From: Lasiodiplodia sp. COLG20
Taxonomy: Eukaryota > Ascomycota > Dothideomycetes > Botryosphaeriales > Botryosphaeriaceae
Length of the DNA: 64,000 nucleotides
Assembly: GCA_009801085.1 (NCBI GenBank)
Contig: VNWV01000024.1
Coordinates: 124,001 to 188,000, forward strand
Reading direction: 5' to 3'
Part shown: positions 46,297 to 57,819 of the stretch, one piece after another
Layout of the letters: every line of letters starts with the position of its first letter
Numbering within the stretch: the first letter of the stretch is position 1
Position numbers and translations under genes: made by a program
Notes under the pieces: model-generated
What the model saw: only the letters and a program-made list of their open reading frames with translations
Told to the model about the DNA's origin: nothing
Database searches by the model: none

Positions 46297-47026
46297 CTTG
46301 CGTATGCCCTAACATGGTACTTACTTGCGGTCGAAACAGGGAAGAACGGGCGGGGGTTGAGGAAGGAGGTCAATAGATCGATACTAACATGTGATAGGAA
46401 AGTGAAGAAGTAGTTACTGTTCAGGAATATTGTGCAATTATGGGGGATTAGAACTGTTGGCTGTCGCAGAGAAATGAATCAGTGAATAAAAAACTGTGCT
46501 GGAGAAAGCAAGTAGCTCGATTTTGATATTAATGAATGGGTGAAATGGCATATAGACTAAAAGAATCTCTGCAAGTATAATTCTGCTGCTGCTCTGCAAG
46601 ACTTCATAAAGAAGCACTAGTTACGCTTGAAGTTGGCTAAACGTACAGAATGGCCGGGTCAAATTTCTAAGACTATTGGGTGTGTCTAGACATATACTTC
46701 AACCTGGGACGACGGATTACTCGCATTGCTCCTATTGTGTACTTGAAGTGGCGCAGACAAAACGTTCGCGGGGACTGTAAAGCCAAAGAACAGTGCATTT
46801 TCACCAATCACATAGGCTCACGTAGTCATTTTATCATGAGTCCTAACGGCTGAGGTGTTAGAAGCCGAGCTGGATCAGGATAAAGCTTGCGACTGTGAAC
46901 GCGAAGGATAGAGGGCGACCAAGGAAGAGGCCCAGGCCCTGAGTTTCCTCCAGAATGGGAAACCATCCTGTGACTGCCAAATTGGGGTGGAGCGCGTGCC
47001 TGCGGACCCTTGGCCGCTAGGATGTG
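46297..47026. other. AT-rich divergent spacer
   Basis: About 0.7 kb of AT-rich DNA between two divergent genes; no coding region or clear repeat. Confidence 0.5.
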
Positions 47027-47035
47027 TATATAAAT
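47027..47035 (+). promoter_or_regulatory. TATA-like element of the small basic-tailed gene
   Basis: TATATAAAT occurs 170 bp upstream of the ATG at 47206 and is followed by a T-run and an A/C-rich leader with CAG repeats. Assigned by position. Confidence 0.45.
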
Positions 47036-47205
47036 CATTGTCTTTTTTTTTTTGTCACTTCATCTCCACGTCACAAACACTACAACAGCCTGCAGCAGCA
47101 GCAACAGCGACAACACCCTCTCCAAGTATGGAATGCCTCAAGTCGTGGAAGTTTTGAGCGGATGCTACTCATATTAACAGAGAATTCACTAAATCGCACA
47201 TCAAT

Positions 47206-47650
47206 ATGCCCGGCGACAAGCGCGTCACCTTCGCCGAGACTCACCTGGGACCGGCAGGTGAGGCGACTGGCGAGAAAGCCAAGACGGGCACCTCGCCGCC
47301 ACACCACAAGCCCACCGCGCGCAGCTTGTCGCAATTTCAGGATGTCCTCGCCAAGACCTGTGAGGATTTCAAGAACATGCAAGTGCGCAACGAGGAGGAG
47401 CTGGCGCAGGACTTCGCCGCCAACGTGGACAACAAAGAAGCGCTCAAGAAGACGTTCCACGAGGGATTGAAGCTTGGCGGCAAGAAGACGGGCCTGGCGC
47501 TGGCGGAGATGCTGCTGGTCGAATTCAAGGCGGCGGTGGAGGGTGAGGTGGCTTCGTAAGTCTTAAGCACCTGCAAGGTCCTGGAGTCACTGATACACCA
47601 ACAGCCAGGAAGAACGCCACGAACGCGAGCGTCGCGAGCGCCGGAAGTGA
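47206..47650 (+). CDS. Small unknown protein with basic/acidic C-terminal tail
   Basis: Exons 47206-47555 and 47605-47650, joined over a 49-nt GT-AG intron, give 131 aa. Not recognised. It begins MPGDKRVTFAETHLGPAGEA, has a short disordered region, then a predicted helical core (SQFQDVLAKTCEDFKNMQVR, EEELAQDFAANVDNKEAL, FHEGLKLGGKKTGLALAEML). The second exon adds a charged end, QEERHERERRERRK. Without splicing the ORF would end a few codons later in frame, so the tail depends on the intron. No signal peptide or membrane span. Confidence 0.65.
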
Positions 47651-48552
47651 TGCCCCGGCTGTTCAGAACCGCAGGTGGTCTTTGTGAAAGAGGAAAGGGA
47701 CTGTTCAGAAAGGCTCGGCGGAATTGCTGTCAGGGAGTGCGCCAGAGCAACTTCGCTTTTGATAAGAGATAGTGAGAAAGGGCAGGAGGCGCGGGAAATG
47801 GACCACTCCTCGCCTGGGGGCTTGTCTTGACCCACCCAGAGGTCATCTGTGAAAATGTTGTTGCACAACGTGTCTGAAAAAATGGACTTGCTAACGTCCT
47901 GAATAGGCAGGAATTGCCACCGGCGCCCAATTGCTCGAGTCTGTCTCCTTTTCTTAGCCCCGCATTGGGCAGGACCAACCGCATGATCGCCCTGGTTTCA
48001 AAGCGGAGGATTCTGGACTCGAGGCGACACGCGACCGGCGGTTACGAGCGAGCTGTGAGAGGCAAAAGCGCTTAGGATGTCCGCGGCTCAACAATTTCTC
48101 GTCGTCGTGCTGCGTTCCGGAAGAGGAACTGGCGAGCGCCGTCCAGCGGCGGGCGGCCGACGGCGCGTCGGGATTCCCCATGTGGACGGCTGAGCTGCCC
48201 CGCTGCACCCCGCAATGAGTTGCAGCCGACTGCGCCTGGCCAACCCGCGCGGGGCATGCTCACAAGCTGCGCGGCACGCCGGACCAAGCCCAGCTCAACC
48301 TCAACTGAGGTTTGTGCCCCGAGTCGCGTGCGATGGCGACTGGCTCGGATACCCTCCCGCCATTCCTTCTTAAAGGCCGCCGCGCCAGACTGCTTCTCCG
48401 TTGACACTGTCCCTCCGTTCTTCGACGGCCGCTTGCCATTTTCTACTACCTAGGCCAATTCTTCCGTTATATACCCTTAGCCTATCCTCTCACGTTTTGA
48501 GGCTCAATTGGTATCCTCGCGCCTTCCAGTCCGGAAAACCACAGCCATCACA
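47651..48552. other. Spacer and promoter/leader of DAK1
   Basis: GC-rich; no gene supported. Pyrimidine-rich sequence precedes the DAK1 start. Confidence 0.5.
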
Positions 48553-50918
48553 ATGTCCGGTATGTTGCGATCCCCAGCGCTGAGTTGCCACCTCTCGCGG
48601 GAGCTCCTCCGCCTTTCCCGCTCGCGCAGTGCACACTCCACCGTTCCACACTTTTCCCCTCCTCATCCCCTTCTGCGCCGCAGTGGCGGCCCCAACAGAC
48701 CCAATTCTTTTTTGCTCCTTTCCCCTCCCCCCGATCCTTTCGCCCACGCGCTCATCATCCACCCGCCCGACCTCTCCCCACTCGCCCCCAACCTGCGCCT
48801 CCCAGCCCACCGGACCAGCGACCTTCGCCCCGGCGCGCAACAAAACACCATTGTGCTGACGAAAACCTGCTTCTTCCCCCGGCGCAGCTAAGCACTTCAT
48901 CCACGACCCCACGCACCTGGTCAACCGCGCGCTGCAGGCCGTGACGCAGACGAACCCGGCCGTCGCGCTCGATGCGGAGAACAAGGTCATCTACGTGCGG
49001 CCCACGCCCGCCTCCGCGCAGAGCGTCTCGCTCGTGTCGGGTGGCGGCGCGGGCCACGAGCCCAGCTTCGCCGCCTTCGTCGGCCGCGGCATGCTCGCCG
49101 GAGCCGTCTCCGGCACCATCTTCGCGAGCCCCAACGCGGAGCAGATCAGACGGTGCATCTTGAAGCGCGTGGAGAGGCAGAAGGGTGTTTTGGTCATCGT
49201 GATGAACTACACGGTGAGCATTCCTTGATCTTTGAGGGGAGGAGGGGAATGCGTGGGGGCTAGGGCTGTTGCGGCTGACGTGTGGAATGATCTATGATTC
49301 TAGGGTGACGTCCTGAACTTCGGCATGGCGGTCGAGAAGGCGCGCGCTAGCGGAACCGAGGCGGAAATGGTCGTCGTTGCCGACGACGTGGGCGTGGGCC
49401 GCCAGCGCGGCGGCAAGGTGGGCCGGAGAGGCATCGCCGGGACGGTGCTGGTGCAGAAGATTGCCGGCGCGCTTGCCGCGAAGGGGTATGATCACCTGAG
49501 CTCTGTTGTTGGGGCAGTGTGGAGAGATACGGTGGGCTGACGTGCTTGAACCTTGCAGTGCCTCGTTGAAGGATGTCACGGATGTGGCCCGCCTCGTCTG
49601 CCGGAACCTGGCCTCCATCGGCGCATCGCTTGCCCACGTGCATGTTCCGGGTCGCGCTGTGACCGGACCGACCGAGGAGGACCTCAAGGATTCGGAGGTT
49701 GAGATTGGCATGGGTATTCACAATGAGGCTGGTTCGGAGCGCAAAGAAGTCGACTTGCCTTCATTGGTCAAGAATATGCTGGCGAAGCTCCTGGATACGA
49801 CTGATGCCGATCGAAACTTCATCCAGATCTCAGAGAACGACTCGACCGTGCTGCTGGTGAACAACCTTGGCGGTGTTAGCCCGCTCGAGCTGGGCGGCAT
49901 CACGGCTGAGGTTGTCGAGCAGTTGGAGGCGAACTGGAAGATCAAGCCGGTCAGGATCCTGTCCGGCACTTTCATGACGAGTCTCAACGGTCTCGGCTTC
50001 AGTATCTCACTCCTAAAAGTTACGGACACTGGTCTGGGAAGCGGAAAGTCGATTCTTGAGCTTCTGGATGACCCTGCGGAGGCCCCTGGCTGGTCTGCTG
50101 CAATCACCACCAAGACTTGGGAGGAGAAGTCGACAGCGACTCTGAACAAGGACGCAGTTGGCGAAGAAGACGCCAAACCAAGCAACCTGGAGTGTGAGTA
50201 TTCGTAAAATGAGCGAGACTCATACAGTAAAGGGCTGACAACAACGCAGTGGATCCGGCTGTGGCCAAGAAGGCGCTTGAGGCTGGCCTGAAGCAAGTCA
50301 TTGCAGCCGAACCGGACATCACAAACTATGACACCATTGTCGGCGACGGTGATTGTGGTATTGGTCTTCGTCGTGGTGCCGAAGGTTGGTATTTGCCTCA
50401 TGTTGTGAAGAAGACGAGTTGCTGACACGGATTCAGCCCTGCTCCAAATGCTGGAGTCGACCAAGACGCCTAGTGATGCAGCACTCTTGTTGCACAACAT
50501 CACGCAAGTGGTTGAGAAGGAAATGGACGGCACATCTGGTGCAATCTATGCCATTTTCCTCAATGCACTATCCCACGGCCTCCGTACCCAGGCCAACGGC
50601 TCTCCCAAGCAGGTAACGGTCGAGATGTGGTCGAAAGCGTTGCAGATTTCACTCGATTCGCTGGCGAGGTACACTCCTGCCCGTCCTGGCGACCGGACTT
50701 TGGTGGACGCGCTGTATCCGTTTGTGGAGACTCTCGGAAAGTCTGGAGATGTGAAGGCAGCGGCGAAGGCGGCAGAGGAGGGCTCGAACGGAACGAAGGG
50801 CATGCACGCCTCTCTGGGAAGGTCAGTCTACATCGGAGGAAGCGGATACCAGCAAGTTCCGGACCCTGGCGCCCATGGCTTGAGTCAATTCTTGACGGGC
50901 TTGAGCAACAGCCTATAG
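48553..50918 (+). CDS. DAK1: Dihydroxyacetone kinase (glycerone kinase)
   Basis: Phosphorylates dihydroxyacetone with ATP, detoxifying it and feeding glycerol carbon into glycolysis. Six exons (48553-48559, 48888-49213, 49304-49485, 49559-50193, 50250-50384, 50437-50918) join in phase to 588 aa; yeast Dak1 has 584. The first exon is 7 nt (Met-Ser plus one base), followed by a 328-nt intron, giving [20 protein letters not shown]. DhaK domain: [38 protein letters not shown], and GMGIHNEAG, whose His forms the covalent hemiaminal with substrate. DhaL domain: [19 protein letters not shown] (Mg-ATP Asp residues), [30 protein letters not shown] and [18 protein letters not shown]. Single-chain ATP-dependent class. 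Firm. Confidence 0.95.
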
Positions 50919-51103
50919 GTGAGTCATACAGGTTGATTTGGGAGGATTTCTTTTTCCGTAGCGTGTACTGCCAGCAATGATAATCATAATTTGGGTTATC
51001 CGATCGACTCTATGAACGCCGTGCCCGTGCGCTTTTTTCCAGACGCATGCCAAATAGAACCTTGAATGATCACGCGCACCTCTGTATTTTCAGGTGGCGC
51101 TTT

Positions 51104-51647
51104 TTAGCTGAGGAGAACAAGGATGACGGAGTCGCCACGAAGGAACCTGTACCGCAGACTGTCAGCAGGCAACCATCGAAAGTTTCAAGATTGTCCCTTC
51201 TTACATCTTGCTGATGAACCTATCCTTGTTGACAGCCCTGCCAGGCTTGCCGTTGGCAAGCTTGGGCTTCTCAGTCCACATCTCCTTGACGTTCTCCAGG
51301 ACCATGTTGCAATGCCTGTCGAAGGCCTTCACACGAGCGAGGAGCTTGCGGTTGTTGCGGCACGAAATCAGGACCTGCGTGTGCGAACGCACAGCCGTCT
51401 GAAGGAGAGAAAGCGGGCCGGACGTGAATTCATGCTCCTCGAGCTGGGCGATCTCATACTCGCTGTGTTGGAACTGTCAGCAGGCCGAAATGTTGTTGGG
51501 TGCGCGCGCGCGACGGGATGCGATCGTGAGGACGTACGTCAACTGGTCGCGGGGCTTGTTCATAAGCTCCCTGGAAATTTTGTCAGCATCAGTACTAATG
51601 GGCGGAGATAGGCGTGGCTCGTACGAGATCTTTGCGGTGTCGGCCAT
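51104..51647 (-). CDS. SMD2: Small nuclear ribonucleoprotein Sm D2
   Basis: Core Sm-ring component of the spliceosomal U1, U2, U4 and U5 snRNPs. Exons 51647-51625, 51570-51538, 51462-51205 and 51146-51104 join in phase to 118 aa, the family length; introns are 54-75 nt. The start is [20 protein letters not shown]. Sm1 motif: [40 protein letters not shown] and [14 protein letters not shown]. Sm2 motif: [19 protein letters not shown], whose last part comes from the 43-nt terminal exon. The gene converges with DAK1 (185 bp between stops). Confidence 0.96.
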
Positions 51648-52144
51648 GGTTGCGGTGTTGGCGTCAAGGTCGTTAGCAGAGGGTAGGTGGTAGCTCCAGA
51701 CAGCCTTTGCGATGGACGACGTTCCGCCGCGGCGTCGTCTTGGCATCGATGTTGGTCACGTGGAACTCGCGTCAGCCAATCGCATCGACCTGACGCGACC
51801 ACCATGATGCATGCAGCTCTGTGGGGAGCTCTTCAGACCACGAGCATCAATTGCTGTTCCAATTACTAGCTCTATTTTTTGGAAGAACTTTAGGCACCAG
51901 TTTTGAGCGTGTTTGCACTCTGTGCACAAATTCTGCAGGTGAGAGGCAAATATTTGAGAGGTTTCGCAGAGCCTGCGTCAAAGTCTGCGTTCATGGTGCG
52001 CGTCGCGCCAGTCGCGTTCAGACGCGAACCAACCTCTTAAAGCGTCTCACCCCGCGTCTTCACCCTTCCTCCACAACAACTTCGACACCCACATTCCACG
52101 CTCGCTCGCAACTCCACCGTGGATGCCTCCAACCTCGACGTACC
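51648..52144. promoter_or_regulatory. Divergent promoter region SMD2 / SPT21-AMS2-like
   Basis: 497 bp between the two divergent ATGs; no TATA box or repeat recognised. Confidence 0.45.
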
Positions 52145-55100
52145 ATGTCGTCTCCCTTTACCTACGGGGAGCCGTCGCCCCTCACCATGCCCGTTGTTGC
52201 CGGCGACGACGATGACGACCCGACCTCCGATATTCCTAGGCGTTTGATGAGAGGTGAGACATGGACGTGATCCGTTTGACCGTCGAAGCTGACGGCCTAC
52301 GTTCGCTCAACAGTCAAGGTCCTCTACACTTTTGATGACTCGCACAAAACGTGTTGTCTTGCGCGTCTGCCCAACGCGTTGAACATCCCGACCGTCCCTA
52401 TTGATGAGGAGAATCAGGTGGGTGTCATTGAGCTGCGGACATGTATCGAAGCCATTGTAGCAGCAAGGTATGCGTCCATCACGCCATCCAACCACGAACG
52501 CGTCCATTAATCGCGTCGTGCAGCCCTGAGCTCGTAGCCAAGCTTGGCCACGACTACACCGTGTACGCGTACGACTACTCCGAATACGAAACTCCACTCG
52601 TCGGACAGGGAATGCTCTCATGGATCCTCGCCACCTCCTCGCCTACCCCCAATGCACCAGCAAGTTCCTCCAAGACGATGGTTACCGGTAAGGTCCGTGA
52701 AAATATTCTGGGCCTGTTCAGCGGAGGAATCAAGGAGACGTTGGAGGTTAAGCTGAAGCTCGTTCCGGTCCCCACTTTTCTTCAGAGTGAATACTTGGAA
52801 ACCATGGAACGATACCGCAACATCAGCAGGGCTCTCCCTGAAGGATTTGACCATAGTCAATGGGCCGCCCTCAAGTCGAATCCGGAGTTCAACGCGTTCG
52901 CCGCCCAAACTGCAGTGGGATCATCCCAATCCTCGATGGCCATGCAACGCGTCAACAGTGGTGGTGTTGAGACCCTCCACCAGCTGCTCACTCAGAAACC
53001 CGTTGAGGAAAGGCGTGGTAGCCAGGGTCACGCGCAGGCATTGAGTCATAGCCGTCAAGGTAGCAGAGCTGGTAGCCGGGCAGGCAGCAGGGCTGGTAGT
53101 CCCACCCCTAGCATGCGGTCGAGCACTGCGTTGCAGCAAATCACCCAGGACCACTCTAGACCAGCTTCAAGGGGATCATATACCAGTGAGCGACCGGTTT
53201 CGCGTCACGAGCCTCAGTTCGACCCTCGCATGAATCAGCAGCAAGGCCAAGAGTCTGAACAGGAGGACGGCCCGCCAAGGAAGAGGGCACGTGTGGTGCA
53301 AGCTGATTGGCGTGGCAAGTCGCAATTCGGGCCTAGGGCTGATACGCTGCGGATAACAGCAAGCACTGCCGCTTCGGTCCGTGTACACAAGCCTACTCCT
53401 ATCAACCCCGCTGCTGGAGGATCTGCCAACTCGCTGGAGCCACCGCCTCGGGCCCCCACCCCGATACCCCATGAGTTGCCCCAGCCGAGGAATCGCCCGT
53501 CCGTCGGAGGAGCCAGCTCTCTGCGCCGGGAGTCATCTTCGCAGAGCATGAGGCGTTACACCTCCCCATATGCCCCACGTGGGCCTTACTCGGAATGTGC
53601 TATTGCATCTGAGGACGAGCAAATGGCCGATGCTGAAGACTCGCCAGCAGACTTTCCTTCCTCTCCTCCTGTGTTCGGTGTGAACAATGATTCCCCGGCG
53701 GCTTCTAGTCCTGGCCTGCCAACCCTTCCCTATCCGAATGATTCTGGTTTTATGAGCGGTACTGGAATGGACCAAGACTTGGAGATGGGCATGACTGACA
53801 AACCGGAACAAGTCCACCAAACGACCGAACCTCACACCGAGCCTCCTTCTGCCGTAATCTGCTCGGATCAGTGGCAATTCGAGACTCCTGGTCCTCCTGA
53901 GCTCTTGCCGACCAATGTAGGCCGAAGGCAGCCAGATTATCGATCACAGCGAGCGGCTGCATCGGCAAAGCGCATGACACCAGGTCCTGGACCCAAGCCC
54001 GAGACCCGTGGTAGGAAGCGGAACGATTCAAAGCCTCCGCCTCCCCCACCTCCACCGCCGAGAAACCTCGCCCCGGCCCCTCCCGCACAGACACGTCCAG
54101 CCTTTATACCGCAACACCAATCTCCCGTCGCGTCGTGCCCTCCAATGCTGCACCCTCCTCAGCCCCAGCCTCCCGTCCAACAGAAATCTGACAGTTTGCC
54201 TCAGCCTGTCACCCAGAATCAGCCCACTTATCCGCCACAACCTTCAACGCAGCCGTCTGCTCAACCGCAGCAACCATCTCAGGTCCAGACTCGGTCTGAG
54301 GGTGATGCTCAGTCACAGGGATCCTCTACCCAGCCTCAGTCTAGCCTCCCGCAACAGCAGCCTCAACAAGTACCGCATCAACCACAACCTCAGGCTCCTC
54401 AGGCTGCGTCTCAACCCCCCGTTGCTTCTGCCATCAGCCCTCCAGCCACGGTTACAAGCGCTTCCCCTGAGGCGCCTATGTCGGCCACTCAGCGTAGTAG
54501 CAAGCCCGCAAAGAAGAGCTCAGCGGCGCCGAAGGCAAAGAAGACGCTACCCCGTTCCAATACCTGGTCTGCCGGCACCCCTAGGGAGTCTCAAGCTGAC
54601 GAGCCGGTTGTGACGTACACCGAGTCGCGGGCCGCATCGCCGGTGCCTCGCAGCGGATCTGGGGCCAAGAGGAAGAAGGCCATCGAAGACAGACTGATGC
54701 AGAGCCTGGCTGAAGGTACAATGCCAGACTTCTGCGAATGCTGTGGCGCGATTCAAACGCCCACCTGGCGGAAGGCATTCTACAAGGAGATTGAGGGACG
54801 ACCTGCTGGTATTGTGACGTCGTTGGATGAGCCAGGAGCCATTGTCGGCTTCGAGGTAGTCCAGCCTCATCCGGACGAGGAGAACCCGGTTGAAAAATAC
54901 AAGGTCTACAAGAAGAGTTTGACCAACCTGGACAAGAACAATGGAGACTTCACGAAGATGCAACTCTGCAATCCCTGCGGCTTGCATTTCTTCAAGTACG
55001 GCAACATGCGTCCAGCTGACAGGTGGGAAGTCAAGCCCAGGGCGGCCGGGGTAAAGAAGCGCAGTGGTGGGAAGCCAGCCAAGAAAAAGAAGGGCGATGA

Positions 55101-56577
55101 GAAGCAGACCATGCAGACATCCGACGCCACTCAAGACCTGCCGTCGCAGATGATGAGCGACTATCCCGATTACGTCATGGAGTACATGGACCACGAGCAG
55201 GGGCCAGAGCAGGAACCAAAACAAGCCTCACAGCAGCAGCAACAGCAGGATCAACCTGAGCAGAATGTATTGCAGCCTAGCGTGTCAGAGTCAGTTGACA
55301 CCAGGCCTGTGGAGGCGCAGAGCAGCCATGATCGAGCGGAAGATGCCTTGAGGGATCAGCGGAGAAAAGCTGAATCGCGACAGGACGAACAGTCTGCCAA
55401 AAGGCAGCGCGTTGAGACCGCTCAAGAACGGAGAGCTGTCAGCCTGGAGCCCCACAGGGAAGACTTGAACGCCTCGCAGGAGTCGGTCTCCGCCACAGCT
55501 GACGTAGATCGCGCAGCATTGGCTCGTGCTATTCAGTCTAGCCCTCCGAGGTTGACTGGATTCCAAGAAGGCGAGATTGAGCTTGAAGATGACTTTTCAC
55601 CCAGTAAACCGACAAGGCGCATTCTCTTCCCATCCCCTCGTAGGTCTGGGCAGTTTAAGTCGTTGGAGGACGGTCAGAGGGAAAAGGGAATTTCGCAGCC
55701 TGTCTTTGGTCAGATCCCCCGTCCCCCTCGTAGCGAACCTGCTACCGATGCTCAGGATAAAGAAAACGTACCCCCGGCTGAGATGGACGACGGGTTTGCC
55801 CACTTGTTCGAAGACCCCGATGGGAACCAGTTGCAGAATTGTTTCAAGTCGCCGACTCCAAGGAGCGCAAAGAGCGTTCGCACCTTGCCTGATTTCCTGA
55901 AGACGCCATCCTCCAGGTCGAAGCGTGCCGCCCTTGGTACCAGAGATGACCTTCTCTCTCCAGCAAATGCTGCTGTGAATGCCGCTGTAGACGATCTTCT
56001 GCTTCATTCCACACCTTCGAAGGCTTCAAGGACGCCGAAGGCGGTAATGTCTCCTTTCTCCCAGGCGTTTCTCAATGACATCTTCAACACGACTAAGACG
56101 CCACGGTCTGCGGCGCGTAACGCGACTGGCTGGAGCCTTAGCTCGCCCGATAATACCGGACTCATGGATTTCACCAACTTCGATTTCGGCATGGCGCCAA
56201 GTACAGACATTCCGTTTCCAAGTTCGCCGCCCAACTTCGGTGCAAGCTTCAACTTCTCACTGTACGAAGATCCGCTTACGTCAACGGCAAACTTTTGGGG
56301 CGGCACGTCAGTGTTCAACGGCAGCAGCGACCCATTGCAGGCAGCTCAAGCGGACGGCGAGCAGACCAAGGAGAATGGCGCTCTCGAGAACCGTGAGATC
56401 GAATTCGAACGCATCATTGACGAGGTCACGTCCAACGCCAATAAGAGCGGCGAAAAAGATAGCGCAAAGAGCGCAGACACGACTGTTACGACTACGGAAA
56501 ACGACTCGGAAAATACGGCCGCAGCGACTCCGGCCGGCTCTGAGGCAGCGGTGGACCTCATTCCTGTCGGTCCGTGA
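52145..56577 (+). CDS. SPT21/AMS2-like GATA-finger transcription regulator
   Basis: Likely nuclear regulator; yeast Spt21 and fission yeast Ams2 promote cell-cycle transcription of histone genes. Exons 52145-52253, 52314-52467 and 52524-56577 (introns 60 and 56 nt) join in phase to 1,438 aa. The N-terminal domain (residues 35-250) matches this family: VLYTFDDSHKTCCLARLPNA, GVIELRTCIEAIVAASPELV, DYTVYAYDYSEYETPLVGQG and GKVRENILGLFSGGIKETLE. A long disordered middle follows with Pro runs and Gln/Pro repeats (about 610-760). The zinc-binding part shows DFCECCGAIQTPTWRKAFY (Cys825 and Cys828) and MQLCNPCGLHFFKYG (Cys903 and Cys906), a GATA-like finger whose two CxxC pairs lie about 74 residues apart instead of 17-18. 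Family assignment is good; target genes are inference. Confidence 0.85.
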
Positions 56578-57819
56578 TTGATTTTGATGAGCGGAAGCAA
56601 CGATGGCTTTAATTTCTTTTCTTCGGATCAAACTTTTTCGTGGCGGAGAGTCACATTCTTCGGATTACCTTTTACGAGCTGGTCTTTTGTACTACTATTA
56701 TTGTTTGCATAGCGTGGCGCTGGTTCTGGCTCGCGGAGCCCCGGTTGTGGGTTTAGCGGGAAAATACAGGGAATGAACGACAGTGACAGGTAGAGCGATA
56801 GGCATAGACCCCAATACATATTGATCGCCGCATCTGGATGGCACGTAGGTGGCCAAAAGAAATGATTCTCCACGATTATCTTCGAGAGCAACGGCAATAG
56901 GAAGTTGAAGCTACTGCCCGGACGCATATGTGGGATTATTAAAGTACATCTACGTCCTGATGGTAGCTTCTGCCACCCTTGTAACGACCTTGGATGCATC
57001 TGAAAAGTAGTTCTTTCGGCACCCGCTGTGGGTGGTCCTGTTCTACACTAGTGCACGCAGCCGAAGTTGCCGACGGGACACTGGAGCCTTGCGAGTGCAG
57101 GTGGTCACGGGCACACCCGGCGCGCGCCCGCGTCGACCTAAGGATCGGCGTCATCGCCGTTTACTATCCAGCTCCCTTCAGAACCTCACGGCAGACTCAA
57201 CTCGTGCTTCCACAACACACTCTCCCACGTCGATTGCGGCCCCTTCCCACCGCGCCGAGCGTGCTTCTGTGTCGACCAGGTGAACACACGGGCCGAGCGC
57301 GGCAGCTCCCAAAAGTGCAGGCACGCCTGAGCCTCGCACATGCCATCGACCAGGCGCACCGCCCCGCGCCTCGCATGACTTCCCATCGCCCCGACGTCTT
57401 TCTACGTTCGCGTGCCGTCCGCGTCCACTCCCGCCCTTCTGCCCGACCACGCTGCAGTTGTTGAGCGAGCTTCTTCACCCGCCGCGCTTGCTGGCCCCCA
57501 TCCCTCGCTGGCCCGCAGTCAAAGCCAGGATCCTGGGACGGCGCCTTTTTAAGGTTCCGGTTCCAAGCCCGCGTTCCGACGTCTACCAGCCATAGGGCAC
57601 TGGAACGCCGCCATCGTACAAGATCTTGCAGGTGAAGCTTCTCGCGAGGCCCAGATCTCTCTCGGCCGCGGGCGGGTTAGACACTCTGTACCGAAGAGAT
57701 ATCCGAATACTCGCCGCGCCACCTGTGCTCCGCGTATCACCATCCCTTCACTCAATCCACAACAGTCCGTCTGAACGACGCCCGGAGATTGCGCAGTAAC
57801 CCTTCTCAACTCTGCAGAC
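56578..57819. other. Spacer between the SPT21-like and F-box-like genes
   Basis: No gene supported. Contains the degenerate MITE copy C near 56.9 kb; the rest is GC-rich promoter/leader with featureless open frames. Confidence 0.5.
56901..56974. mobile_element. MITE-like element, copy C (degenerate core)
   Basis: Two facing arms, GTTGAAGCTACTGCCCGGAC (from 56904) and GTCCTGATGGTAGCTTCTGC (from 56954), repeat the internal inverted pair of copy A with several changes. Terminal repeats are not clearly recognisable, so borders are unknown. Confidence 0.4.
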
